A stretch of DNA of 14,486 nucleotides. Source: Candidatus Dadabacteria bacterium RIFCSPHIGHO2_12_FULL_53_21 (lineage in GTDB: Bacteria > Desulfobacterota_D > UBA1144 > Nemesobacterales > UBA2774). The stretch is from NCBI GenBank assembly GCA_001775255.1, contig MFCJ01000134.1, forward strand, positions 232 through 14,717, written 5' to 3'. Below, one piece after another: positions 8,308 to 14,486 of this stretch (position 1 is its first letter; each line of letters begins with the position of its first letter). Under the pieces are notes generated by a model, which was not told where the DNA came from, did not search any database, and saw only the letters and a list, made by a program, of their open reading frames with translations. The position numbers were made by a program, and so were the translations under genes.

Positions 8308-9224
8308 GTCAGCGTCCCTCTCCACTTTTTCCAGTATATGACTATCGCGCTCGCGACGAAGATCGAAGAATACGTGCCGAACAAAACCCCGAAAATCATC
8401 GTAAAGGCAAAGTCGTGTATAACTGTTCCTCCAAGCAGATAAAGAGACATAAGCACGAGGAATACGGTGAAGCTTGTTAAAATCGTTCTCGACAGAGTTT
8501 GATTGACGGATTCGTTCACAATTTGCGTGAATCCCTTAGCTCCGCCGCTCTTCTTTAAATTTTCTCTGATTCTATCGAATATGATGATAGTATCGTGAAC
8601 GGAGAAACCGATAATCGTTAAGAGGGCGGCGATAATTGTCAGAGTAAATTCTTTATTAGTTATAGATATAGCCCCCATAGTCATAATGGTGTCGTGTACG
8701 AGCGCGACCACGGCACCGACCGCAAATACGAATTCGAACCTCAGCATGACGTATATCATTATTCCTATACATCCGAGCAGGATGGATATTATGGCCTTCC
8801 CGACTAGCTCTTTCCCGACGTTGGGGCCAATGTAATCGATCCTCAGTATCGAGGCGCCCCGGAGCTCGGGCTTTTGCGTTATCATCTTTTCGAGCTCAAC
8901 CCGGAAAGGCTGAATCTGGTCGAATTTCACTACATCAGGGGAAAACCTGAGCAAATATTCCTTGTCACCCTCAAAACCCAGCCTCTGGACGGCATCCGGG
9001 TGATATCCGCTCTCATCCAAGATATTCGTCAGGTCCGCGGTACTCAGGCTATTGGCGAATTTTATATGGATCTCGGTTCCGCCCCTGAACTCGACACCCC
9101 AATTCGGCCCCTTGTGATAGACCAGCGAACCGATCGCCAACAGACTCAAGACGATGGAGAAAACCACCGCTTTGTTCATCTTCCCCACAAAATCAATTTT
9201 TGTATTAGGTTTAATTAAATCCAA
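8304..9224 (-). CDS. secF: protein translocase subunit SecF
   Basis: The inner-membrane partner of SecD, which uses proton motive force to help pull proteins through SecYEG. At 306 aa it has normal length. It shows an N-terminal membrane helix, the conserved WGVEFRGGTEI entry to the periplasmic P4 domain (about 42-52), and a C-terminal bundle with ALVHDTIMTMGAIS and GFSVHDTIIIFDRIREN. The last corresponds to the usual G(Y/F)SxNDT(I/V)..FDRIRE; here His replaces the common Asn, and Glu replaces the common Asp in the first motif. The start is TTG 9224, supported by AGGAGG at 9240-9235 ten bases upstream; the sequence from there matches family N-termini. Its TAA shares the TTAA at 8304-8307 with the convergent gene. 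It lies 25 bp after secD and ends the operon. Confidence 0.97.
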   Translation of the reverse strand: MDLIKPNTKIDFVGKMNKAVVFSIVLSLLAIGSLVYHKGPNWGVEFRGGTEIHIKFANSLSTADLTNILDESGYHPDAVQRLGFEGDKEYLLRFSPDVVKFDQIQPFRVELEKMITQKPELRGASILRIDYIGPNVGKELVGKAIISILLGCIGIMIYVMLRFEFVFAVGAVVALVHDTIMTMGAISITNKEFTLTIIAALLTIIGFSVHDTIIIFDRIRENLKKSGGAKGFTQIVNESVNQTLSRTILTSFTVFLVLMSLYLLGGTVIHDFAFTMIFGVLFGTYSSIFVASAIVIYWKKWRGTLT

Positions 9225-9234
9225 GTTCAGTGAT

Positions 9235-9240
9235 CCTCCT
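9235..9240 (-). promoter_or_regulatory. ribosome binding site supporting a TTG start for secF
   Basis: The minus strand reads AGGAGGATC from 9240, with AGGAGG ending ten bases before TTG 9224. No ATG lies in a better position. Confidence 0.65.
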
Positions 9241-9249
9241 GATCGAACA

Positions 9250-10848
9250 TCATATGCTTAAAGCCGCGACCTTCTTATTCTGGTATATATAGCTGGTTAT
9301 AACATGAGCTATAATCACGTTGCTGAAAAAGGTCGTCAGAATACCTATGCAGAGGGTTGCGGCAAAACCCTTGATCGGTCCGGTGCCGAACCAGAATAAG
9401 ATAAGCCCCGTTATCAGCGTGGTGGCGTTCGCGTCAAGAACAGTAGGGAACGACCTCTGATATCCCGCCTCGATCGACGCGAAGGGGGACTTTCCGGTTC
9501 TGAGCTCTTCTTTAATCCTTTCGAAGATGATTATGTTTCCGTCGACCGCCATACCCATTGTAAGAACGAGTCCCGCGATACCGGGGAGCGTCAGCGTGAC
9601 GCCGAAAGCGGACAGGAACCCCATAATAAAGAGCATGTTGAGCGTAAGGGCGATATCCGCTACAACGCCCTGAAGCCTGTAGAAAACAATCATAAAGATT
9701 ATTACAAGCGCACCGCCTACAATCATGGAAAGCTTTCCGCTGTCTATGGAATCTTTACCGAGCGAAGGACCCACAGTCTTTTCCTGCTCGACATTTACCG
9801 GGACAGGCAGCGCGCCCGAACGGAGCACGAGCGCGAGGTCTTTCGCTTCCTCGGTCGTAAAACTTCCGGTGATCCTACCCTGTGCCGCAATCCTCTCCTG
9901 AATAGTGGGGGCCGATTTAATCGTGCCGTCGAGGACGATAGCAAGCCTTTGCCCGATGTTTTTTTCCGTAAGCGTGCCGAATTTACTCGCTCCCTCTCCT
10001 TTAAAGCTGAAACCCACTGCCGGCCTGCCGAATTCATCGAATATAAGCCGGGCGTCCGAAAGAGACGCGCCGGTTACAGGCGAATCGGCGGTGGCGATAA
10101 AAAATTTCTCGTTCTCGGTGCCCGTAGCGCCGGGGACGAGCATCAAGCCCTGGGCATTAAGCTCTTCGGGTGTCTTAACGCCGTATTTAGCAAGCAGGAC
10201 GTCCTGATCCACACCCGTGTCCTTGACGATCTTGAACTCCAGGACAGCCGAGCGTTTTATGATATCGATGATCCTCTGTCTGTCCCTCTCGGACGCCCCC
10301 GGGACCTGAATCAATATCCTGTTTGCCCCCGATTTCTGGACCGAAGGTTCGACTAGTCCCATTTCCTGAATTCGGTTTTCCAGAACCTGCTTGACCTGGT
10401 CGATGGCCCGGACACGTATATCGTCAAGATAATTGTTCTTTAGAACGAAATTCAATGACAGGTCTTTTTCGTCTATGTCCGTCCTGTCATTAAAGTTTTC
10501 ATCCGCGATCTTCTTCGCCTTATCGAGGTCTTCCTTGGAGAAGAATTGCATTGTTAAATCCTGCCCCGTAATTTGAAAACCCTTCGGGAGCACTTTTTCG
10601 CTCTTCAATTCCTGATTCATATATTCATTGATACTGTTAAGCTCGTGCTCCACGGCCTTTTCGCTATCCACGCCGACAAGAAGGAAAATTCCGCCCCTTA
10701 AATCGAGTCCCAGATTTATCCCCTTGTCGGGAAAGATTTTTCCCCACCATTTCGGAAGAGCGTCACCGGCAATCGTGGGGATCAATAGAAGCGCCGACAG
10801 TGCCGTAATTATGAGAATCGTGATAACCCATCCTCTGGAAGCTCTCAT
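9250..10848 (-). CDS. secD: protein translocase subunit SecD
   Basis: The larger RND-like subunit of the SecDF export motor. At 532 aa it fits the medium-length bacterial form. Residues 5-27 form the first membrane helix, followed by the conserved LGLDLRGG (46-53). A large periplasmic region includes EKAVEHELNSI, the NRIQEMG-like helix and PGASERDRQRII. The C-terminal membrane bundle contains GMAVDGNIIIFERIKEEL (432-449) and DANATTLITG (472-481); Asp436 is the conserved intramembrane acid linked to proton coupling in the family. The usual Ala after that Asp is Gly here. The ATG at 10848 overlaps the yajC TGA as ATGA, and AAGGAGGA lies about twelve bases upstream inside yajC, so translation is probably coupled. 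secF follows after 25 bp. Confidence 0.97.
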   Translation of the reverse strand: MRASRGWVITILIITALSALLLIPTIAGDALPKWWGKIFPDKGINLGLDLRGGIFLLVGVDSEKAVEHELNSINEYMNQELKSEKVLPKGFQITGQDLTMQFFSKEDLDKAKKIADENFNDRTDIDEKDLSLNFVLKNNYLDDIRVRAIDQVKQVLENRIQEMGLVEPSVQKSGANRILIQVPGASERDRQRIIDIIKRSAVLEFKIVKDTGVDQDVLLAKYGVKTPEELNAQGLMLVPGATGTENEKFFIATADSPVTGASLSDARLIFDEFGRPAVGFSFKGEGASKFGTLTEKNIGQRLAIVLDGTIKSAPTIQERIAAQGRITGSFTTEEAKDLALVLRSGALPVPVNVEQEKTVGPSLGKDSIDSGKLSMIVGGALVIIFMIVFYRLQGVVADIALTLNMLFIMGFLSAFGVTLTLPGIAGLVLTMGMAVDGNIIIFERIKEELRTGKSPFASIEAGYQRSFPTVLDANATTLITGLILFWFGTGPIKGFAATLCIGILTTFFSNVIIAHVITSYIYQNKKVAALSI

Positions 10849-11240
10849 TTCTTGGATTTATCCTCCTTATCCTTATCCTTGGGCTCTTCCTTCCCCTGGC
10901 CCTCGAGACCGGTGATGCCGGTGCGCGCGATACGGACGCTCACGCCCTTCGATATCTCGAGCGTCACTATGTCGTCTTCCGAGATGTTCATAATCCTGCC
11001 GTATATACCCCCGGCGGTTATGACGTTGTCCCCGCGCTTCAGGCTCTTGAGCATTTCATCCTTCTTCTTGCCCTGCTTCTGCTGGGGCCTGAGAATGAGG
11101 AAATAAAACAGGACGAATATCAGTACGAACGGCAGGAAAGCCAGGGGAGAACCGCCCGGTCCGCCTTCACCTCCGGGAGCCATGCACCCGCCCATCGCCA
11201 TTAAAGCTATGGATATTATCGCTATTATATTTTTATACAC
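10845..11240 (-). CDS. yajC: preprotein translocase subunit YajC with extended, lipoprotein-like N-terminus
   Basis: A small single-span inner-membrane protein that joins the SecDF complex. The diagnostic core is a membrane helix at about 33-50 running into ILRPQQKQGKKKDEMLKSLK, then RGDNVITAGGIYGRI and the beta-rich YajC domain to about residue 112. The tail is highly charged (EEPKDKDKEDKSKK). At 131 aa it is longer than the 110-aa E. coli protein. The excess is an extra hydrophobic stretch (5-16) ending MGGC at Cys19, then a Gly/Pro-rich linker; this looks like a lipoprotein-type signal ahead of the usual helix. The GTG start at 11240 has GGAGGT (11254-11249) eight bases upstream and overlaps the tgt TAG by one base. 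The secD start overlaps its stop. Confidence 0.93.
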   Translation of the reverse strand: MYKNIIAIISIALMAMGGCMAPGGEGGPGGSPLAFLPFVLIFVLFYFLILRPQQKQGKKKDEMLKSLKRGDNVITAGGIYGRIMNISEDDIVTLEISKGVSVRIARTGITGLEGQGKEEPKDKDKEDKSKK

Positions 11241-12349
11241 TAATCTTTACCTCCAGGGGATTTTACCCTATTTAATAATACCGAGAAACCTCCGCGGGCA
11301 ATGCTTTCTCTAATATCGGTCATTAATTTGCCGTAGTAACTGAGGTTATGAAGAGTGAGAAGACGCAGTACCAGTATTTCCTTCGACATATAGAGGTGTC
11401 TCAGATAAGCTCTCGAGAAATTCCCGCAAGTATAACACCCGCAATTGTCGTCAATCGGACCCTCATCCTCCGCGTACCGGGCATTTTTTATAACCAGTTT
11501 TCCGTGACTTGTAAAGAGAGTGCCGTTCCGCGCGTTCCTCGTGGGTATGACACAATCGAAGAGATCTACCCCCGCGGAAACCGCCTGAGCTATGTCCCCG
11601 GGCTTCCCGATGCCCATGAGATAACGCGGTTTTTCAGGGGGAAGGTGCGCTAGCGTGGATTCCGTGATCTCGCAGGTTCTGGCGGAATCCTCTCCGATCC
11701 CGAGCCCGCCGAGGGAATATCCGTCGAACCCGATCCCGGTGAGCCCCTCCGCGGATTCGCGCCTCAGGTCCGGGAAGACGCCTCCCTGAACTATTCCGAA
11801 AAGGGCGTTATCGTGCTTTTTTTGCGCCTCTTTGCAGAGCTTCGCCCAGCGGGTAGTCAGACCAACCGATTTTTTCATATATTCGGGCGTCGAGGGGTAG
11901 GGAGGACATTCGTCGAGGCACATCATTATGTCGACCCCTAGAGACTCCTGTATCTCGATGCATTTTTCAGGCGTAAGCACGTGACTGCTGCCGTCGAGAT
12001 GGGACTGGAACACTATCCCCTCCTCCTTGACCTTTCTCGTTTTGGAGAGGCTCAGGACCTGGAACCCGCCGCTGTCGGTCGTAATCGGGCGGGGCCATGA
12101 CATGAACTTGTGAAGACCCCCCAATTTTTCTATTGTCTTGTGGCCGGGGCGGAGGTACATATGGTAGGCGTTCACAATGACCATCTCGAAGCCGAGCGAC
12201 TCGACCTCGGCGGGGCTGAGCGCCTTGACCGAAGCCTGCGTCGCCACGGGCATGAACGCGGGCGTATCGACAGTGCCGTGGGCGGTATGGATTCTCCCAA
12301 GCCTGGCGCCTGTTCCTGTATCATGTTTTAGGATTTCGAATCTGAACAT
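11240..12349 (-). CDS. tgt: queuine tRNA-guanine transglycosylase
   Basis: The cytoplasmic enzyme that exchanges guanine-34 for preQ1 in tRNAs with GUN anticodons during queuosine synthesis. At 369 aa it has the normal bacterial length. TTDSGGFQVLSL (90-101) carries Asp92, equivalent to the substrate-site Asp102 of the Zymomonas enzyme. FGIVQGG (184-190) and GGLGIGE (214-220) follow. VDLFDCVIPTRNARNG (261-276) holds the nucleophile Asp265. The zinc site is Cys303, Cys305, Cys308 and His334. All catalytic and zinc residues are present. The ATG at 12349 gives the standard family N-terminus; its ribosome site is weak. The 58-bp gap from dapB has only a short GGGC/GCCC stem. tgt next to yajC-secDF is a widely conserved arrangement. 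No other queuosine gene is in the window. Confidence 0.97.
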   Translation of the reverse strand: MFRFEILKHDTGTGARLGRIHTAHGTVDTPAFMPVATQASVKALSPAEVESLGFEMVIVNAYHMYLRPGHKTIEKLGGLHKFMSWPRPITTDSGGFQVLSLSKTRKVKEEGIVFQSHLDGSSHVLTPEKCIEIQESLGVDIMMCLDECPPYPSTPEYMKKSVGLTTRWAKLCKEAQKKHDNALFGIVQGGVFPDLRRESAEGLTGIGFDGYSLGGLGIGEDSARTCEITESTLAHLPPEKPRYLMGIGKPGDIAQAVSAGVDLFDCVIPTRNARNGTLFTSHGKLVIKNARYAEDEGPIDDNCGCYTCGNFSRAYLRHLYMSKEILVLRLLTLHNLSYYGKLMTDIRESIARGGFSVLLNRVKSPGGKD

Positions 12350-12407
12350 ATCGGGGCTGACTTCGGATCACTTTACGGGGGTTAACAAGAAAGGGCGCAA
12401 TGCCCGG

Positions 12408-13208
12408 TCAAAGGTCAAGTACGTCCTTCATCGTATAGACCCCTGGCGGCTTACCGTAGATCCATTTAACGGCGCGGAGGACCCCCTTTGCGAAATTGTC
12501 CCTGCTGAAGGCCCTGTGAGTGAGCTCGATCCTCTCACCCTCGCCCAGGAACATGACGGTGTGCTCCCCGACCACGTCGCCGCCCCTGAGCGACTGTATG
12601 CCGATTTCATGCTGTTTCCGCTCACCTACCCTCCCGTGCCGCTCGAATCTGGCGACTTCCTGGAAATCCCTGCCCAGGCCCTCCGAGGCCGCCTGCCCGA
12701 TCATTAACGCCGTGCCGCTCGGGGAGTCGACTTTATGCTTGTGGTGGGCCTCGAAGATCTCGACGTCGTATTCGTCCCCCAGCGTGCGCGCGAGGATCCT
12801 GGTCGCTTCTATCATCACGTTGACGCCGATGCTCATATTGGCCGAAACAACACAGGGAAAGCCCTGGCAGAGCCTTCTCAACTCGCTCTCCTCTTTTTCC
12901 GTGAAGCCCGTCGTCCCTATCACCATGGACTTGCCTTCGCCCGAGGCGTACGAGGCGTTGAGGAGGGTCGATTTAGGGGACGAGAAATCGACTATCACAT
13001 CGGCCCCGAAAGAGGATTCGGCGATATCGCTCGTTATGGGGACGCCAATCTCCCCCACGCCCGCGATGATCCCGGCGTCTATACCGAGTGAATGGTGCCT
13101 CTCGACTTCCTTGGCTCCGACTATCTTGATCCCTTCGTCCCTGGAGAGGTAATAAATTATCCTCTGTCCCATCCTCCCCGCGGCGCCCGTCACGGATACC
13201 CTTATCAT
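12408..13208 (-). CDS. dapB: 4-hydroxy-tetrahydrodipicolinate reductase
   Basis: A cytoplasmic NAD(P)H-dependent enzyme of the diaminopimelate/lysine pathway, reducing 4-hydroxy-tetrahydrodipicolinate to tetrahydrodipicolinate. At 266 aa it has the standard length. The N-terminal Rossmann fold begins VSVTGAAGRMGQ (4-15). DFSSP (74-78) and GTTGF (98-102) follow. The substrate-binding and catalytic signature is EAHHKHKVDSPSGTA (153-167), with His155/His156, Lys159 and the SGT loop all present. GVYTMKDVLDL closes the C-terminus as usual. The ATG at 13208 lies three bases after the lipoprotein stop, with GAAAGAG just upstream in the end of that gene, so the two are very probably cotranscribed and perhaps coupled. 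No other dap gene is nearby, so clustering says little about regulation. Confidence 0.97.
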   Translation of the reverse strand: MIRVSVTGAAGRMGQRIIYYLSRDEGIKIVGAKEVERHHSLGIDAGIIAGVGEIGVPITSDIAESSFGADVIVDFSSPKSTLLNASYASGEGKSMVIGTTGFTEKEESELRRLCQGFPCVVSANMSIGVNVMIEATRILARTLGDEYDVEIFEAHHKHKVDSPSGTALMIGQAASEGLGRDFQEVARFERHGRVGERKQHEIGIQSLRGGDVVGEHTVMFLGEGERIELTHRAFSRDNFAKGVLRAVKWIYGKPPGVYTMKDVLDL

Positions 13209-13211
13209 CTG

Positions 13212-13691
13212 CTACTCTTTCACCTTTAATTTCTTCTCCATCTCGATACAGTTCTCGAAACAATTCCCCGCGGTAACTTTCCATTCGTCCTCAAAAATTC
13301 CCAGGTCGTACTGGCTTCTTTGAGTCATCTCAGTGATAAGACCGGTCTTCGAAGATTTAACTTTTGTTTTAAGCTCCACAATGACTATAGACGTCCTGTC
13401 GTATATCTGGGTCGCCAGTACGTGAAAATCGATAATGGACATCTGATAATCCTTGAAATAGTTCTTCATCTGAATTACGTAGCCCTCTTCATCAGTATAA
13501 GGCGCATAGACATATTTGAAGGCACTTTTGAAATCCTCCTTCTGCCAGGCCTTGAGCAATTCTTCGACTACTTTTGTCGGGGAAGGGTCTAAAACCTTCC
13601 TTTCGGGAATTTCAGGCTCGGGTTTCCCCATGCAGGAAAATATTGCGGTCAACATTATCGCGGCAATTACGGCGTAATATGTTTTTCTCAT
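13212..13691 (-). CDS. small putative lipoprotein, possibly NTF2-like
   Basis: Not recognised as a named gene. From the ATG at 13691 it is 159 aa. It begins with Arg2-Lys3 and a hydrophobic stretch to residue 18, ending IFSC with Cys20 as a probable lipidation site. A Pro/Glu-rich linker (PEPEIPERKVLDPSP) follows. The rest has the pattern of an NTF2-like/DUF4878-type alpha+beta fold: helix KVVEELLKAWQKEDFKSAFKYVY, then beta strands including TSIVIVELKTKV and a late DEWKV strand. The frame extends upstream to a TTG at 13721, but that start would bury the signal sequence and would fall at the predicted transcription start. Two more cysteines near the end (NCFENC) could form a disulfide. It appears to be the first gene of the dapB-tgt-yajC-secDF operon. 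Confidence 0.75.
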   Translation of the reverse strand: MRKTYYAVIAAIMLTAIFSCMGKPEPEIPERKVLDPSPTKVVEELLKAWQKEDFKSAFKYVYAPYTDEEGYVIQMKNYFKDYQMSIIDFHVLATQIYDRTSIVIVELKTKVKSSKTGLITEMTQRSQYDLGIFEDEWKVTAGNCFENCIEMEKKLKVKE

Positions 13692-13727
13692 ACGTTTCTC
13701 TAAAATACCCCGCGGCATCAAGCAATT

Positions 13728-13756
13728 AGAATAAGTAGTCGGAGAGGATATATCAA
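13728..13756 (-). promoter_or_regulatory. candidate sigma70-type promoter of the lipoprotein-dapB-tgt-yajC-secDF operon
   Basis: The minus strand reads TTGATA (13756-13751), a 17-bp spacer, then TATTCT (13733-13728), matching five and four of six consensus bases with ideal spacing. Transcription would start near 13721, giving a leader of about 30 nt before ATG 13691. It lies in the only gap at the head of the operon (13692-13791). Confidence 0.45.
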
Positions 13757-13791
13757 GGAATATTACACTTCCGGATAATGCCGCCCCCGCT

Positions 13792-14486
13792 TCAGGCCCC
13801 GCTCTCCTTCCGGCCGCTCAGGCGGATAAAGACCAAATTGTCGCCTATCAAGCCCCGGAATATGGATACCGCGAACAATATCTGCAAGGCGAGCTTGACT
13901 GAAAATACCAGGAGGAAGAGATCGTAGTACGGGCCGCCGTATTCGCGGAGATGAAAGAGGATGGGGAACTGGAGATAGGTCAGCAGGTCGAGGAGGATAA
14001 TTCCCGCGACGAACATCCTCCCGGAAGCGGTCAATATCAGGAGCGGACTGACCCATAAAATCCACTGCGGCGAATTTATCCTGGCGAATATAATGAAGAC
14101 CAGAACGGACAAAAGGGTCCACCTGATCACCTTGTCCACAGAATCGACCCTGCTCGTCACGCATAGCGGTATCATGGAGAACTGGAGCAGAAGCGACGCC
14201 CCCGCGAAATAAACATTATTGATATCCAGACCGAAACCCCGTTCGAAAAAAAGGGATGCAAGGAAGAACAAGGACGGCTGGTCAAAGCCGCGGGAGAGCT
14301 GTGTGACATAGGGAGCGAGAAGCCCTTTAAGTCCTCCGAATAAGATAGTAGGCATTAACAGGGCGAGGCAGGTTATCGCGAACACGAGGACCATCGGCCA
14401 GTTTATCTTTTTTCTCCGGGTGTAATAGTAGGAGAGAAAGACGGGGAGGAGCAGCGCGAGGTACCATTTCGTGAGAAATCCGAGCG
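13792..14486 (-). CDS. multi-pass membrane protein, probable GT87/DUF2029-type glycosyltransferase (5' end outside window)
   Basis: The frame stays open from the TGA at 13792 through the window edge, giving 230 visible C-terminal residues. An internal Met codon at 14394 is not the real start, because the sequence upstream of it (TKWYLALLLPVFLSYYY) is already membrane-like. I count about six to seven hydrophobic segments. A KWY-LLLP helix followed by a later NSPQWILWVSPLLIL segment resembles the C-terminal half of polyprenyl-phosphate-dependent GT87/DUF2029 glycosyltransferases, which add mannose or similar sugars outside the membrane. The catalytic acidic loop would lie in the missing N-terminal part, so activity cannot be judged. 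It is on the same strand as the lipoprotein operon, 100 bp upstream of the preferred lipoprotein start. An alternative is another integral-membrane family with a similar helix pattern. Confidence 0.65.
   Translation of the reverse strand, partial: LGFLTKWYLALLLPVFLSYYYTRRKKINWPMVLVFAITCLALLMPTILFGGLKGLLAPYVTQLSRGFDQPSLFFLASLFFERGFGLDINNVYFAGASLLLQFSMIPLCVTSRVDSVDKVIRWTLLSVLVFIIFARINSPQWILWVSPLLILTASGRMFVAGIILLDLLTYLQFPILFHLREYGGPYYDLFLLVFSVKLALQILFAVSIFRGLIGDNLVFIRLSGRKESGA

Noticed and set aside
12520..13152. 210-codon plus-strand frame opposite dapB
   Set aside because: Ser/Pro-rich mirror of dapB without a recognisable product; every dapB motif is intact on the other strand.
13692..13721. 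Longer start (TTG 13721) for the lipoprotein gene
   Set aside because: It adds a charged ten-residue stretch ahead of a good lipoprotein signal and coincides with the predicted transcription start; ATG 13691 is more consistent.
13763..14164. 133-codon minus-strand frame overlapping the glycosyltransferase-like gene
   Set aside because: It is a different frame of the same strand with Arg/Pro-rich, non-membrane sequence. The frame at 13792-14486 has coherent membrane helices and stays open to the edge.

Overview
This window looks like chromosomal core and energy-metabolism DNA from a Gram-negative-type bacterium of moderate to fairly high G+C. Supporting signs are a lipoprotein signal, a YajC-SecD-SecF operon, a meso-diaminopimelate/lysine pathway enzyme (DapB) and a K+-independent H+-pyrophosphatase. 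The operon order tgt-yajC-secD-secF and the protein sequences would fit a Desulfobacterota-like or related lineage. That placement is an inference; no rRNA or lineage marker is present. I see no tRNA, rRNA, CRISPR array, transposase or phage gene.

Layout. (1) 1-239 is a gene-free edge packed with four different palindromic repeat elements. (2) 240-5629 is a minus-strand block transcribed leftwards: hppA (membrane H+-pyrophosphatase), an APC/CAT-type amino-acid permease, a DUF456 membrane protein, and pheS. pheT does not follow pheS inside the window. (3) 5630-6089 is a 460-bp divergent intergenic region holding candidate promoters for hppA (left) and cstA (right). (4) 6090-8307 is the plus-strand pair cstA (CstA-family transporter) and a small thioredoxin-fold protein. 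The small gene appears to start at an ATT codon overlapping the cstA stop, behind a strong Shine-Dalgarno. (5) 8304-13721 is a tight minus-strand operon: small lipoprotein, dapB, tgt, yajC, secD, secF. It has a plausible sigma70-type promoter at 13756-13728. Its last stop codon shares the palindrome TTAA with the stop of the convergent thioredoxin-like gene. (6) 13792-14486 is the C-terminal part of a multi-pass membrane protein resembling a GT87/DUF2029-type glycosyltransferase, cut by the window edge.

How the genes fit together. HppA turns pyrophosphate hydrolysis into proton motive force. The neighbouring permease and CstA are membrane uptake systems that may draw on ion gradients, and SecDF also uses proton motive force to drive late steps of protein export. 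The co-location of dapB, tgt and yajC-secDF looks like ordinary housekeeping operon packing. The least ordinary elements are the cstA / CxxC thioredoxin-like pair with its ATT start, the cluster of unrelated palindromes at the left edge, and a YajC with a lipoprotein-like N-terminal extension. I found no clear new multi-gene defence or mobile system.
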